Shown here piece by piece: positions 53,796-63,265 of a stretch of 64,000 nucleotides of DNA. Under the pieces are notes generated by a model. The model did not search any database. It was not told where the DNA came from and saw only the letters and a list, made by a program, of their open reading frames with translations. Numbering within the stretch: the stretch's first letter is position 1; every line of letters begins with the position of its first letter. A program made the position numbers and the translations under genes. The DNA lies in the NCBI GenBank assembly GCA_015068645.1, contig SVKD01000011.1, positions 1 to 64,000 of the forward strand. The letters are read 5' to 3'. The stretch is from Oscillospiraceae bacterium. GTDB taxonomy: Bacteria; Bacillota; Clostridia; UMGS1840.

Positions 53796-53829
53796 ACTAT
53801 TTTGAAACAGAAAAAACGAGGAAACCAAC

Positions 53830-55686
53830 GTGAAACACCAAGCCTTATTTGACAAACTGAATGAATATGAGTATATCAAAAAAATGTCGATTGCCGAGCT
53901 GGAAACTCTTTGTGGCGAAATTCGCAGTTTTTTGATTGATTCAGTGTCTGAAACCGGCGGACATTTAGCATCCAATTTAGGTGCCGTGGAGCTGACGGTG
54001 GCATTGCATCGCACATTTTCGTTTCCTAAAGATAAACTGATTTTTGATGTGGGACATCAAGGATACGTACACAAAATTTTAACAGGACGTGCAAAAAAAT
54101 TCATTCGCCTACGAAAGCTGGGTGGTATTTCCGGCTTCCCGAAAGTTTCGGAAAGTGAATTTGATACCTTCCATTCCGGTCACAGCTCCAACTCCATTTC
54201 GGTGGCACTTGGTTTAAAACGAGGTTTGGAACAGCAGGGGGATGATTCTCACGTAATTGCCATGATTGGAGACGGTGCCCTAACCGGCGGTATGGCAATC
54301 GAAGCGATGAATGACGCCGGCAGAGAAAAAAATAACATTATTGTGATATTAAACGATAATGAAATGAGTATTTCCGAAAATGTGGGCGGGATTGCAAAGC
54401 ATCTTGCCAAAATGAGGACAAGCCCCATTTATCTTCGAACCAAAGGAGGCGTTTCCTCATTCTTTTCCAAAATCCCATGGATTGGGAAGGGCCTTTACAA
54501 ATTTATCTCCACTTTCAAAGCGGCGTTCCGCAATATGATTATCGGAGACAATATTTTTGAAGAACTAGGCTTTTATTATGCGGGTCCTTTTGACGGACAC
54601 AATTTAAAAGGCCTTTGCAAAGTGTTTGAACGCTTAAAAGATATTGATAAACCTATGGTGATTCATGTGATGACCAAAAAAGGGAAGGGATACCTTCCTG
54701 CAGAAGAACGGCCCGATTTGTTCCATGGTGTGAAAGGTTTTGATGTGAAAACCGGGATTCCCACTCCGTCGGCTAAGAACTTTTCCACTGCCTTCGGTGA
54801 AGCTTTGGTGGAACTTGGGGAAACCAACAAAAAAATTGTGGCATTAACTGCTGCAATGCCGGACGGAACAGGACTGACTCCTTTCTGGCAAAAATTCCCC
54901 GATCGTTATTATGATGTTGCCATTGCAGAAGCTCACGGAGCAGGATTGTCGGCAGGACTTGCCATTTCCGGTATGGTGCCCGTGTTTGCGGTGTATTCTT
55001 CGTTTCTGCAACGTGCTTATGACCAACTGATTACCGATGTTTGCGGTATGAATCTGCATTGTGTGTTTGCGGTGGACCGTTCGGGAATTGTTGGGGAAGA
55101 CGGAGAAACCCATCAGGGTGTTTTTGATATTTCTTATCTGACTGCAATGCCTAACATGACAGTCTTCTCTCCCGCAACCTTTGCTGATTTGCGGTTTATG
55201 TTACAAGAAGCAATTGAAGAGTATGATTCTCCTTGTGCCATTCGTTATCATAAGGGCGGTGAGTCCAAAGAAGTTTGTGAGTTGGAACAACCTTATGAAA
55301 GAGGAAAAGCGCAGGTGTTGGTAGAAGGAAAGCATGTTTCCATTCTGTGTGATGGTTCTATGGCGGAAGAAGGTTTAAAAGCAACGAAACTGTTAGCGGA
55401 ACAAGGCGTTTCGGCAGAGCTTATCAATCTGCGTTACATAAAACCGCTGGATTGGGAAACCATCAGCAATTCTTTGAAAAAAACCAAACGGGGTGTTGTG
55501 ATGGAAAATGCTTGTCAGAACGGCGGTATTTATTCGATGCTGACAGGCGCCACTACGGTACCGCTTCTGTCGGTTTCGATTCCCGATTGCTATGTTCCCC
55601 ACGGAAAAGTGGAAGAGTTATTTAAAATGTTTCAGATGGATGGCGAAAGCGTCGCAAAACGAATTATGGAGGAATTTTTCCGTTGA
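53830..55686 (+). CDS. dxs: 1-deoxy-D-xylulose-5-phosphate synthase
   Basis: DXS condenses pyruvate and glyceraldehyde-3-phosphate, the first step of the MEP isoprenoid pathway. SNLGAVELTVALH, GDGALTGGMAIEAMNDAG (thiamine diphosphate motif), VAIAEAHG and CVFAVDRSGIVGEDGETHQG are present. The 618-residue length is normal. The window thus holds the first (dxs) and last (ispH) MEP steps and a prenyltransferase. Confidence 0.97.
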   Translation: MKHQALFDKLNEYEYIKKMSIAELETLCGEIRSFLIDSVSETGGHLASNLGAVELTVALHRTFSFPKDKLIFDVGHQGYVHKILTGRAKKFIRLRKLGGISGFPKVSESEFDTFHSGHSSNSISVALGLKRGLEQQGDDSHVIAMIGDGALTGGMAIEAMNDAGREKNNIIVILNDNEMSISENVGGIAKHLAKMRTSPIYLRTKGGVSSFFSKIPWIGKGLYKFISTFKAAFRNMIIGDNIFEELGFYYAGPFDGHNLKGLCKVFERLKDIDKPMVIHVMTKKGKGYLPAEERPDLFHGVKGFDVKTGIPTPSAKNFSTAFGEALVELGETNKKIVALTAAMPDGTGLTPFWQKFPDRYYDVAIAEAHGAGLSAGLAISGMVPVFAVYSSFLQRAYDQLITDVCGMNLHCVFAVDRSGIVGEDGETHQGVFDISYLTAMPNMTVFSPATFADLRFMLQEAIEEYDSPCAIRYHKGGESKEVCELEQPYERGKAQVLVEGKHVSILCDGSMAEEGLKATKLLAEQGVSAELINLRYIKPLDWETISNSLKKTKRGVVMENACQNGGIYSMLTGATTVPLLSVSIPDCYVPHGKVEELFKMFQMDGESVAKRIMEEFFR

Positions 55687-56480
55687 AAATCAGACTGGAT
55701 GTTGCCTTAACCGAACAGGGACTCGCTCCTTCCCGTGAGAAAGCGAAAGCGCTGATTATGGCAGGGCAGGTATATGTGGACGGGCAAAAAGCATATAAAG
55801 CAGGCGAAATGATTGAAGATACCCAAAAGCTTACCGTGAAGGAAGAGCTTCCCTTTGTGTCCCGTGGTGGATACAAGTTGGACAAAGGTATCAAAGTCTT
55901 CGGCATTGACTTAAAAGATAAAATCTGCGTGGATATTGGCGCCTCTACAGGCGGTTTTACCGACTGTATGCTCCAAAATGGTGCCAAACGTGTGTATGCA
56001 GTAGACGTGGGATACGGTCAGTTGGACTGGAAGTTAAGAAGCGATGAGCGTGTGGTGGTGTTAGAACGCACCAATGCTCGGTATCTAACTGACAGGGAAA
56101 TCCCCGAACGACCTGATTTTTTATCAGCCGATGTGGCTTTCATTTCCTTAAACACCGCATTGTCCACAGCGGTGGATTTATTAAGTGATACCGCAGAACT
56201 GATGGTGTTAATCAAACCTCAGTTTGAAGCAGGTAGAGAATTTGTAGGAAAAAAAGGCGTGGTGAAAGATAAAAAGGTTCATCACGATGTTATCGTAAAA
56301 GTTTGTGAACAGATGATAGCCAAAGGATTAACCTTGCTGGATTTGGATTTTTCTCCCATCAAAGGGCCCGAAGGCAATATTGAATACTTACTATACATGA
56401 CCAAACGGCAGGAAACTTCTATGGATTATCTTGCCAAAGCAAAAGAAATTTCAGAAGCGTCTCACACCACATTGGATTAA
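55683..56480 (+). CDS. tlyA: TlyA-family 2'-O-ribose rRNA methyltransferase
   Basis: The N-terminal 60 residues are an S4 RNA-binding domain (RLDVALTEQGLAPSREKAKA), followed by an FtsJ-type methyltransferase with DIGASTGGFTDCMLQNGA and VDVGYGQL. TlyA proteins methylate 16S and 23S rRNA. The start is a TTG whose last bases overlap the dxs stop (TTGA), with GGAGG about ten bases before it. The length of 265 residues is normal. Confidence 0.92.
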   Translation: MKIRLDVALTEQGLAPSREKAKALIMAGQVYVDGQKAYKAGEMIEDTQKLTVKEELPFVSRGGYKLDKGIKVFGIDLKDKICVDIGASTGGFTDCMLQNGAKRVYAVDVGYGQLDWKLRSDERVVVLERTNARYLTDREIPERPDFLSADVAFISLNTALSTAVDLLSDTAELMVLIKPQFEAGREFVGKKGVVKDKKVHHDVIVKVCEQMIAKGLTLLDLDFSPIKGPEGNIEYLLYMTKRQETSMDYLAKAKEISEASHTTLD

Positions 56481-56492
56481 CAGAGGGATACT

Positions 56493-57323
56493 ATGAACAT
56501 TGGAATTATCATCGGAAAAACGAATATTGATATTTCTGTGATTTCACGGCTTGTTTCCTTATTAAAGGGACAAGATGCCCGTGTTTATTTCCCTTGTGAT
56601 AGCGGAATGGGGGCGGTTGGAACCTGCCTTACTGCAGACGAATTTTATCAGACAGTGGAAATTGTGATTGTATTAGGTGGTGACGGAACCCTGCTTCGTG
56701 TGGCGCAATCAGCTTCTCAACACCAAATTCCTATTTTGGGAATCAATTTTGGAAGAGTTGGCTTGCTTGCCGATTTAGAACAGGACGAAATGGAGTTAGT
56801 CAGCCGTATTTTCACAGGGGATTATACCATTGATGAGCGGATGATGTTAACCGCCACCGTGACCGAGAAAGGTGAAGAGAAATATCGGTTCAACGCACTA
56901 AATGAAATTGCATTATCCCGTGGGAATTTTGCAAAAATGCTGGAAATGGACTTATATATTGATGGTGCAATTTGTACCCCCATTCGGGCAGATGGTTTGA
57001 TTGTATCTACTCCTACCGGCTCCACGGCATATTCATTGTCTGCAGGCGGTGCGGTGATTGACCCCTTGGCAGAAGCTTTTGCCGTGACACCCATTTGTCC
57101 TCACACACTAACGATTCGTCCGATGATTCTGTGTAAAAACAGAACGATTACCATCAAACAAAAAGAGGGGACAGAAAATGTTTCGTTTTTGTCTTATGAC
57201 GGGAATGAAGCGGTAACCATCAATCCTAACATGGAAATCAGTGTGGAATTATCCGGACATACTACCAAGTTGATTCGGATTGTAAACAGAAATTTCTATT
57301 CTGTTTTAAAAGATAAACTCTAA
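56493..57323 (+). CDS. nadK: NAD kinase
   Basis: NadK makes NADP from NAD. GGDGTLLRVA is the diphosphate-binding signature and NEIALSRG with TPTGSTAYSLSAGG complete the family pattern. The 276 residues are normal. It lies 12 bases after tlyA and 13 before argR. Confidence 0.96.
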   Translation: MNIGIIIGKTNIDISVISRLVSLLKGQDARVYFPCDSGMGAVGTCLTADEFYQTVEIVIVLGGDGTLLRVAQSASQHQIPILGINFGRVGLLADLEQDEMELVSRIFTGDYTIDERMMLTATVTEKGEEKYRFNALNEIALSRGNFAKMLEMDLYIDGAICTPIRADGLIVSTPTGSTAYSLSAGGAVIDPLAEAFAVTPICPHTLTIRPMILCKNRTITIKQKEGTENVSFLSYDGNEAVTINPNMEISVELSGHTTKLIRIVNRNFYSVLKDKL

Positions 57324-57336
57324 GAAAGAAGAGAAA

Positions 57337-57789
57337 ATGATGAAGAAAAGAAGACAAGACGATTTGCTGCATTTAATCCGTCAGGAAAAAATCAGAACGC
57401 AAGAAGAACTGACGGAACGCTTGTCCAAAATGGGATATCGGGTGACTCAGGCAACTGTTTCCCGCGATATCAAAGAATTAAAAATTATTAAGACTACCGA
57501 TGAAAACGGCGAAATCTGCTATTTGGCTCCCTCTAAAGATGCTTTGCATCACGCATCGGGAACAGGGTTGGGATTCTTTAAGAATCTGATTCATTCTGTG
57601 TCTTACAGTGTGAATATCATTGTAATTCATACTGCTGCAGGGATGGCGCAGGGCATTGCTGCCACCATCGATCGTATGGGTAGAGCTGATATTTTAGGCA
57701 CCATTGCAGGGGATGACACCATTATGGTAGTTTGCCGCACACCTGAAGAAACAGGAGCAGTGGCTGCTTACTTAAAAACCCATCTCTAA
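57337..57789 (+). CDS. argR: arginine repressor
   Basis: ArgR/AhrC represses arginine synthesis and activates its breakdown. The N-terminal winged helix includes TQATVSRDIKELKIIK, and the C-terminal domain binds arginine with GTIAGDDTIMVVCRT. The 150-residue length is normal. In this operon it is part of the conserved tlyA-nadK-argR-recN order, so its place does not imply local arg genes. Confidence 0.95.
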   Translation: MMKKRRQDDLLHLIRQEKIRTQEELTERLSKMGYRVTQATVSRDIKELKIIKTTDENGEICYLAPSKDALHHASGTGLGFFKNLIHSVSYSVNIIVIHTAAGMAQGIAATIDRMGRADILGTIAGDDTIMVVCRTPEETGAVAAYLKTHL

Positions 57790-57806
57790 GAGAGGAACAA
57801 CGGATT

Positions 57807-59465
57807 ATGCTTTCAACTATGCGCATCAAAAACTTAGCGGTTATCCGTGAGATTACATTGCAGTTTGATCGTGGTCTTACGGTGCTGACAGGGGAAACAG
57901 GTGCAGGGAAGTCTATCCTGATGGACGCCTTGCAGGCTATTTTGGGTGCCCGTGTATCGAAAGATTTAATCCGTGCCGATGAAAAATCTGCTTTGGTGGA
58001 AGTTAGTTTTTTCTTTTCGGAAGAAACTGCGCCCGAAGCATTAAAACCTTATCTTTTGGATGATATGATTGTGCTGTCCCGTGAAATTTTTCGTGACGGC
58101 AGAAATATTGTAAAGATAAACGGTTCGTTATCCAACACGGCGGAGCTTCGGGGAATTGCACCCTATTTGATCAGTATTCATTCTCAGAATGACAATCAGA
58201 TTTTGTTTCGTTCGGAAGAGCATTTTCGATTTTTAGACCATTTTGCGGGAGCAAGTGAGTTGTTTTTAGAATATGAATCCTGTTATCACCGTTACCGTGA
58301 AGTTTGTGAAGAAATTTTAAAGGTTGACGGCAAACAAGCGCAGGACAACAGTCGAATTGATTATTTAAAATTTGTCATCCGTGAAATTGAGAATGCCAAT
58401 CTGCAAGCTGAGGAAGAAGACCGTTTAAAAGAAACGAAACTCCTCTTAAAGAATCAAGAGAAGAACAAAGAAAATATCAAAACGGCAACTTATGCCTTAT
58501 ATGAACAAGAAGAAAGTGCTTATCATTTCGTTTCTGTGGCGGCAAAAGCATTAAAGAATACAGATGGTTTTACCGAAATTGCAGAGCGATTGGATGAGCT
58601 TCGATATGAAATTGCAGAACTGTCTGAAAAAATCCGCACCTCGGATGTTATGGCAGAGCTGGAATATACCAATATAGACGATTTAGAAGACCGCTTAGGG
58701 TTAATTTATCAGCTGAAAATGAAATATGGCGGTACCTTCCAATCTATTTTTGATACCTATGAAAAAACCTCCCGTGAGCTTTATGAAATTGAGCATCGGG
58801 AACATCATTTAGAAGAACTAACCAAACAAAAAGAAGAGTGCCTTTCGGAACTTAGAAAAAAATCGCAGAAGCTTACTAAAATCCGCAGTCAATATGCGAA
58901 ACAGTTATCCGAAAAACTGGAATCGGAGCTGCATGATTTAATGATGCCCAATGCCGTATTTTCGGTGGCGTTAAAGGAAGAAAACGATTTTACTGCTCAC
59001 GGAGCCGAAAAGGTGGAATTTTTATTCTCCGCAAACCTTGGTTTGCCTCCCGCACCGCTTGCAAAGATTGCATCGGGCGGTGAAATTTCCCGTGTGAATC
59101 TGGCATTAAAATCCGTGCTTCGGGGAATCGACCCTGCGTGTGCCTTTGTGTTTGATGAAATCGACACAGGAATCAGTGGCCGTGCCGCTCAGAAAACAGG
59201 AGAAAAAATGTGTGCCATCGCCAAAGAATCCCAGGTGCTTTGCGTGACTCATCTTCCCCAAATTGCCGCTATGGCAGACCAGCATTTTTTGGTAAACAAG
59301 GAGGAAGTTTTAAAAGAAACTCTTACCAGCGTTTGTGAAATAACGGGTGAGGAACGGGTAACCGAAATCTCTCGTATGATTGGCGGCGTTGCGGTGACTG
59401 AGATTACCAGACAAAGCGCCGAAGAAATGCTGAAACTTGCAAAACAGTTCAAATTGGAGTGTTAA
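57807..59465 (+). CDS. recN: DNA repair protein RecN
   Basis: RecN is an SMC-like ATPase used in double-strand break repair. Walker A is GETGAGKSILMDALQ, the middle (about 150-370) is coiled coil, and the C terminus has the signature LPPAPLAKIASGGEISRVNL and the Walker B FDEIDTGISG. The 552 residues fit the family. Confidence 0.97.
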   Translation: MLSTMRIKNLAVIREITLQFDRGLTVLTGETGAGKSILMDALQAILGARVSKDLIRADEKSALVEVSFFFSEETAPEALKPYLLDDMIVLSREIFRDGRNIVKINGSLSNTAELRGIAPYLISIHSQNDNQILFRSEEHFRFLDHFAGASELFLEYESCYHRYREVCEEILKVDGKQAQDNSRIDYLKFVIREIENANLQAEEEDRLKETKLLLKNQEKNKENIKTATYALYEQEESAYHFVSVAAKALKNTDGFTEIAERLDELRYEIAELSEKIRTSDVMAELEYTNIDDLEDRLGLIYQLKMKYGGTFQSIFDTYEKTSRELYEIEHREHHLEELTKQKEECLSELRKKSQKLTKIRSQYAKQLSEKLESELHDLMMPNAVFSVALKEENDFTAHGAEKVEFLFSANLGLPPAPLAKIASGGEISRVNLALKSVLRGIDPACAFVFDEIDTGISGRAAQKTGEKMCAIAKESQVLCVTHLPQIAAMADQHFLVNKEEVLKETLTSVCEITGEERVTEISRMIGGVAVTEITRQSAEEMLKLAKQFKLEC

Positions 59466-59466
59466 T

Positions 59467-59856
59467 ATGAAAGTCACAGGAACCGTTACCCGACGGTTAA
59501 ATGAGAAGAATATCCTTGTTAAAGTAATTCGTTCTTCCGCTTGCGGTGGCGATTGCCATACTTGTGGCATGTGTCACGGCGGAGAAGCCGATATTATTGC
59601 CGAATGTACCGATTTTGTGCGCGAGGGGGACGAAGTGTTGGTGAGTATTCCCAACAGCAAGTATTTTTCCATTTCCTTTGCGGTGTTTTTCATACCGCTA
59701 TTTGTTATCATATTGGCATTCTGGCTTTGCGAAAAATCTTTATCCGAAGCACTTTCTGCTTTGATTTCAGTTTCGGCAGGTGTTTTGGTTTTTGTAGCAA
59801 TTACGTTACTGTTTCGAAGATTAAAAAAGCCCAAAGCGACTAAGAAAGAGGAATAA
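59467..59856 (+). CDS. RseC/SoxR-reducing-type membrane protein
   Basis: The 129-residue protein has a cysteine-rich N-terminal segment (SSACGGDCHTCGMCHGG) and two membrane helices (about 75-95 and 100-118), as in the RseC family. RseC proteins act in redox or electron-transfer complexes such as SoxR reduction and Rnf-linked steps. It starts one base after recN and ends one before the P-loop gene, so it is in the same operon. The exact role here is unknown. Confidence 0.85.
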   Translation: MKVTGTVTRRLNEKNILVKVIRSSACGGDCHTCGMCHGGEADIIAECTDFVREGDEVLVSIPNSKYFSISFAVFFIPLFVIILAFWLCEKSLSEALSALISVSAGVLVFVAITLLFRRLKKPKATKKEE

Positions 59857-59857
59857 T

Positions 59858-60523
59858 ATGAAGCGTATTACCATATTTGCAGGGCATTACGGAAGCGGAA
59901 AAACCACCGCCGCAGTTGCCTATGCGAAAAAATTAAGAGAACAGCACGAAAAAGTGATGATTGTGGATATTGATTTAATCAATCCCTATTATCGCACCAA
60001 AGACGCCCAGGAAGAACTGGACGCTTTGGGAATCCGGGTGGTTACTCCCACCTATGCCAACACCAATATTGAAACGCCATCCATTCCTGCAGGCGTGATG
60101 GCGGCATTCAGCCAGAAGGATAACTATGTGGTGTTTGATGCGGCAGGAGACGATGACGGCGCTGTGGTTTTAAGCCGTTATTTTATGGAGTTTTCACAAG
60201 AGGAATATGATTTCTTTTTGGTGATTAATTCAAAAAGACCATTGACGAGAGACAAAGAAAGTATTATAATGTATAAGGAGGACATTGAATGTGCCTCCAG
60301 GTTAAAATTTACCGCTTTGGTAAATGCCACCAATATTTCTTACGAAACCACTCTTTCTGATATTTTAGAAGGGGAAAAAATTACTGAAGAAGTTTCCAAA
60401 GAAAGCGGAATTCCCAACCGATACACCTTTGTGTGGGACGAACTGCTTGATTCATTGCCCGATGATTTAAAGCAAAAGGCAATCGGAGTGCAATTATTTC
60501 ACAAAAAGCCCTGGGAATTGTAA
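59858..60523 (+). CDS. P-loop ATP-binding protein of the CobQ/MinD type
   Basis: The N terminus RITIFAGHYGSGKTTAAVAY contains a P-loop, and VMIVDIDLINPYYRTKDAQE is a following metal-contact motif like that of SIMIBI NTPases. Its 221 residues contain no other known domain. In my recollection, genes of this kind often precede ferredoxin-dependent oxidoreductase genes in Clostridia, as here, which hints at a role in metal or cofactor handling; that is inference. Confidence 0.8.
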   Translation: MKRITIFAGHYGSGKTTAAVAYAKKLREQHEKVMIVDIDLINPYYRTKDAQEELDALGIRVVTPTYANTNIETPSIPAGVMAAFSQKDNYVVFDAAGDDDGAVVLSRYFMEFSQEEYDFFLVINSKRPLTRDKESIIMYKEDIECASRLKFTALVNATNISYETTLSDILEGEKITEEVSKESGIPNRYTFVWDELLDSLPDDLKQKAIGVQLFHKKPWEL

Positions 60524-60595
60524 ATTCATTTGTTTATAAAATTTCAATATATTTTGAAAACCTCACGGATGTGAGAAAGAAAGGAAAGAGCAATT

Positions 60596-60802
60596 ATGGC
60601 AAAAGTAACATTTAATGAAAACGCTTGTAAAGGCTGTTATCTTTGCATGGACGTTTGTCCCAAAAAGATTATCAAAAAAGCTACTGACCGTTTGAACGTG
60701 AAGGGCTTTAACCCCGTTGAAGTGCTGGATATGGACCAGTGCATCGGATGTGCATTTTGTGCAACCATGTGTCCCGACGTGGTTATTACCGTTGAGAAAT
60801 AA
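60596..60802 (+). CDS. 2-oxoacid:ferredoxin oxidoreductase, delta (ferredoxin) subunit
   Basis: The 68-residue protein carries two [4Fe-4S] motifs, CKGCYLCMDVCP and CIGCAFCATMCP, typical of the ferredoxin-like delta subunit. It is the first of four oxidoreductase genes and has a good AAAGGAAAG site. The 72 bases before it include a small CTCAC-GGAT-GTGAG hairpin and no sure promoter. Confidence 0.92.
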   Translation: MAKVTFNENACKGCYLCMDVCPKKIIKKATDRLNVKGFNPVEVLDMDQCIGCAFCATMCPDVVITVEK

Positions 60803-60823
60803 GTAGGAAAGGATTGAAATACA

Positions 60824-61885
60824 ATGAGTGAAAAAGTTTTAATGAAAGGGAACGAAGCAATCGCTGAAGCTGCAATCCGTAGCGGATGTAAACTGTTCTT
60901 CGGTTATCCCATCACTCCCCAGACCGAGGTTTCTGCCTATATGTCCAAAAGAATGCCTCAGGTGGACGGGTTGTACTTACAGGCTGAAAGTGAAGTTGCT
61001 GCAATCAATATGGTATATGGTGCTGCAGCGGCAGGCGCAAGAGTTATGACCTCTTCTTCCAGCCCCGGAATCAGCTTAAAACAGGAAGGTCTTTCCTATA
61101 TTGCAGGTGCGGATCTTCCCTGTGTTGTTATCAATATTGTTCGTGGCGGCCCCGGTTTAGGCGGTATTCAGCCTGCTCAGTCTGACTATTTCCAGGCAAC
61201 CAAAGGCGGCGGTCATGGGGACTATCATCTGGTCGTATTGGCTCCTTCCACCATTCAGGAATGTGTGGACTTAACTTACAAAGCATTTGATATTGCAGAT
61301 AACTATCGTGTGCCCGTTATGATTATGGGAGACGGTATGTTAGGTCAGATGATGGAACCTGTTACTTTCCCCGAACATGACGATTCCGTTACCTTTGATA
61401 AATCCTGGGCTTGTGATACCACCGGTATGAAGCGTAAGAAAAATATCGTAAACTCCTTATACATCAATCCCGATGAATTGGAAACTTTGGTGTGGGAACG
61501 TGAAAAACGTTATCAGCTCATCACCGAAAACGAAACTCGTGCAGAATCCTTCTTCTGTGAGGATGCAGACATCGTTTTAGTGGCATATGGCACCATCGCC
61601 AGAGTGGCAATGAATGCGGTGAAAAAAGCAAGAGAGATGGGTATCAAAGCAGGTTTAATCCGACCCATCACCTTATGGCCTTTCCCCGAAAAAGAAATTG
61701 CTGAAGTGGCAAAAACCGCAAAAAGTTTCTTAAGCGTGGAAATGAGCACCGGTCAGATGGTTTATGACGTAAAATTGGCAGTAAACGGCAAATGCCCCGT
61801 TGAATTTTACGGCAGAACCGGTGGCGTGGTACCCGTGCCTCAGGAAATTCTGGACAAAATTGTGGAAATGTCCAAAAAACTGTAA
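60824..61885 (+). CDS. 2-oxoacid:ferredoxin oxidoreductase, alpha subunit
   Basis: The 353-residue protein is the alpha subunit of a VorB/KorA-type enzyme: KGNEAIAEAAIRSGCKLFFG, YPITPQTEVSAYM and SSSPGISLKQEGLSYIAGAD. It binds the 2-oxoacid and, with the beta subunit, decarboxylates it to acyl-CoA with ferredoxin as electron acceptor. 2-oxoisovalerate (branched-chain) or 2-oxoglutarate is the likely substrate, and sequence alone does not decide. Confidence 0.92.
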   Translation: MSEKVLMKGNEAIAEAAIRSGCKLFFGYPITPQTEVSAYMSKRMPQVDGLYLQAESEVAAINMVYGAAAAGARVMTSSSSPGISLKQEGLSYIAGADLPCVVINIVRGGPGLGGIQPAQSDYFQATKGGGHGDYHLVVLAPSTIQECVDLTYKAFDIADNYRVPVMIMGDGMLGQMMEPVTFPEHDDSVTFDKSWACDTTGMKRKKNIVNSLYINPDELETLVWEREKRYQLITENETRAESFFCEDADIVLVAYGTIARVAMNAVKKAREMGIKAGLIRPITLWPFPEKEIAEVAKTAKSFLSVEMSTGQMVYDVKLAVNGKCPVEFYGRTGGVVPVPQEILDKIVEMSKKL

Positions 61886-61902
61886 GAGGGAGGAAGATTA
61901 AG

Positions 61903-62655
61903 ATGAGTATTGTATTTGAAAAACCCCATGCACTCTCTGATGTGGGCTTCCATTATTGCCCCGGCTGTACTCACGGTATTGTGCACCGTCTGGTGGCAGA
62001 AGTGCTGGATGAATTAAAATTAGAAGGAGAAGCAGTAGGGATTGCATCCGTAGGTTGCTCCGTATTCTCCTATAACTATTTTGAATGTGATATGGTGCAG
62101 GCAGCACACGGTAGAGCACCTGCCGTTGCAACCGGTGTAAAAAGAGCACATCCTGACAAAGTGGTATTCACTTACCAGGGCGACGGTGACTTATTGGCAA
62201 TCGGTACTGCAGAAACCATTCACGCTGCAACCCGTGGCGAAAACATCACCGTGGTATTTATCAACAACTGTATCTACGGTATGACCGGCGGTCAGATGGC
62301 TCCCACCTCTTTGGTTGGTCAGGTTACCCAGACCACTCCCTACGGCAGAAAAACCGAAACTCAGGGTTGGCCCATCAACGGTTGTGAACTGGTTTCTCAG
62401 CTGGAAGGCACTGCGTTAGCGCAAAGAGTAGCGGTGAACAATGTTAAAAACATCCGTGAAGCAAAAGCGGCAATCAAAAAAGCATTCACCTATCAGACTG
62501 AGAAAAAAGGCTTCACTTTTGTGGAAGTGTTATCCACTTGTCCCACCAACTGGGGCTTATCTCCCTCTGAATCCTTAAAATGGATGGAAGAAAATATGAT
62601 GCCTCAGTATCCCTTAGGCGTTTATAAAGATAAAGGTGCGAAAGGAGACGAATAA
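61903..62655 (+). CDS. 2-oxoacid:ferredoxin oxidoreductase, beta (thiamine) subunit
   Basis: The 250-residue subunit binds thiamine diphosphate and an iron-sulfur cluster: HYCPGCTHGIVHRL supplies Cys ligands, and YQGDGDLLAIGTAETIHA with NNCIYGMTGGQ is the thiamine motif. It follows the alpha subunit by 17 bases. Confidence 0.94.
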   Translation: MSIVFEKPHALSDVGFHYCPGCTHGIVHRLVAEVLDELKLEGEAVGIASVGCSVFSYNYFECDMVQAAHGRAPAVATGVKRAHPDKVVFTYQGDGDLLAIGTAETIHAATRGENITVVFINNCIYGMTGGQMAPTSLVGQVTQTTPYGRKTETQGWPINGCELVSQLEGTALAQRVAVNNVKNIREAKAAIKKAFTYQTEKKGFTFVEVLSTCPTNWGLSPSESLKWMEENMMPQYPLGVYKDKGAKGDE

Positions 62656-62656
62656 T

Positions 62657-63187
62657 ATGCAGAAAGAATTTATTATTTCCGGTTTTGGCGGACAGGGCAT
62701 TCTGTTTATCGGAAAACTCCTTGCATACACCGGTATGAAAAATAATTACCAGGTATCCTGGCTCCCGTCCTACGGTCCCGAAATGCGTGGCGGTACTGCA
62801 AGCTGTAACGTTATCATTTCTGATGATGCCATTGGTTCTCCCTTGGTAACCGAAGCAACTGAAGTGATCGCAATGAACGGCCCCTCTTTTGTGAAGTTTG
62901 AAAAGAGCGTAGCAAAAGGCGGCACCTTATACTATGATAGCTCTTTGGTTCAGCCCACTCCCACCCGTGATGACATCAACTATGTGGGCGTGGAAGCAAC
63001 CAAACTGGCAACCGAAATGGGCATGGGAAAATTAGCAAATATGTTCTTAGTAGGAAAAGTGTTAAAAGAATCCAAAGTGTTTGAATTGGATGTGGTTTTT
63101 GAAGCGTTAAAAGGTCTGGTTCCTGCAAAGAAACCCGAACTTTACGACTTAAATAAAAAAGCTATCGAAGCAGGCGCAAACTTATAA
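62657..63187 (+). CDS. 2-oxoacid:ferredoxin oxidoreductase, gamma subunit
   Basis: The 176-residue gamma subunit starts MQKEFIISGFGGQGILFIGK, the family signature, and contains WLPSYGPEMRGGTASCNVII. The ATG at 62657 begins one base after the beta stop and follows AAAGGAGA. It completes the four-gene complex in the order delta-alpha-beta-gamma. Confidence 0.94.
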   Translation: MQKEFIISGFGGQGILFIGKLLAYTGMKNNYQVSWLPSYGPEMRGGTASCNVIISDDAIGSPLVTEATEVIAMNGPSFVKFEKSVAKGGTLYYDSSLVQPTPTRDDINYVGVEATKLATEMGMGKLANMFLVGKVLKESKVFELDVVFEALKGLVPAKKPELYDLNKKAIEAGANL

Positions 63188-63212
63188 TTCTTTTCATTTT
63201 TAGAAATAATTC

Positions 63213-63243
63213 ATTCAGCGGAGGGAATATCCTTCCGCTGAAT
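63213..63243 (+). terminator. hairpin after the oxidoreductase genes
   Basis: ATTCAGCGGAGGG and CCTTCCGCTGAAT form a 12-13 pair stem with one G-T pair. The tail (TTTGTAAC) is a weak T run, so termination may be partial before lysA. Confidence 0.6.
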
Positions 63244-63265
63244 TTGTAACAAGCGAGGAAATTCT

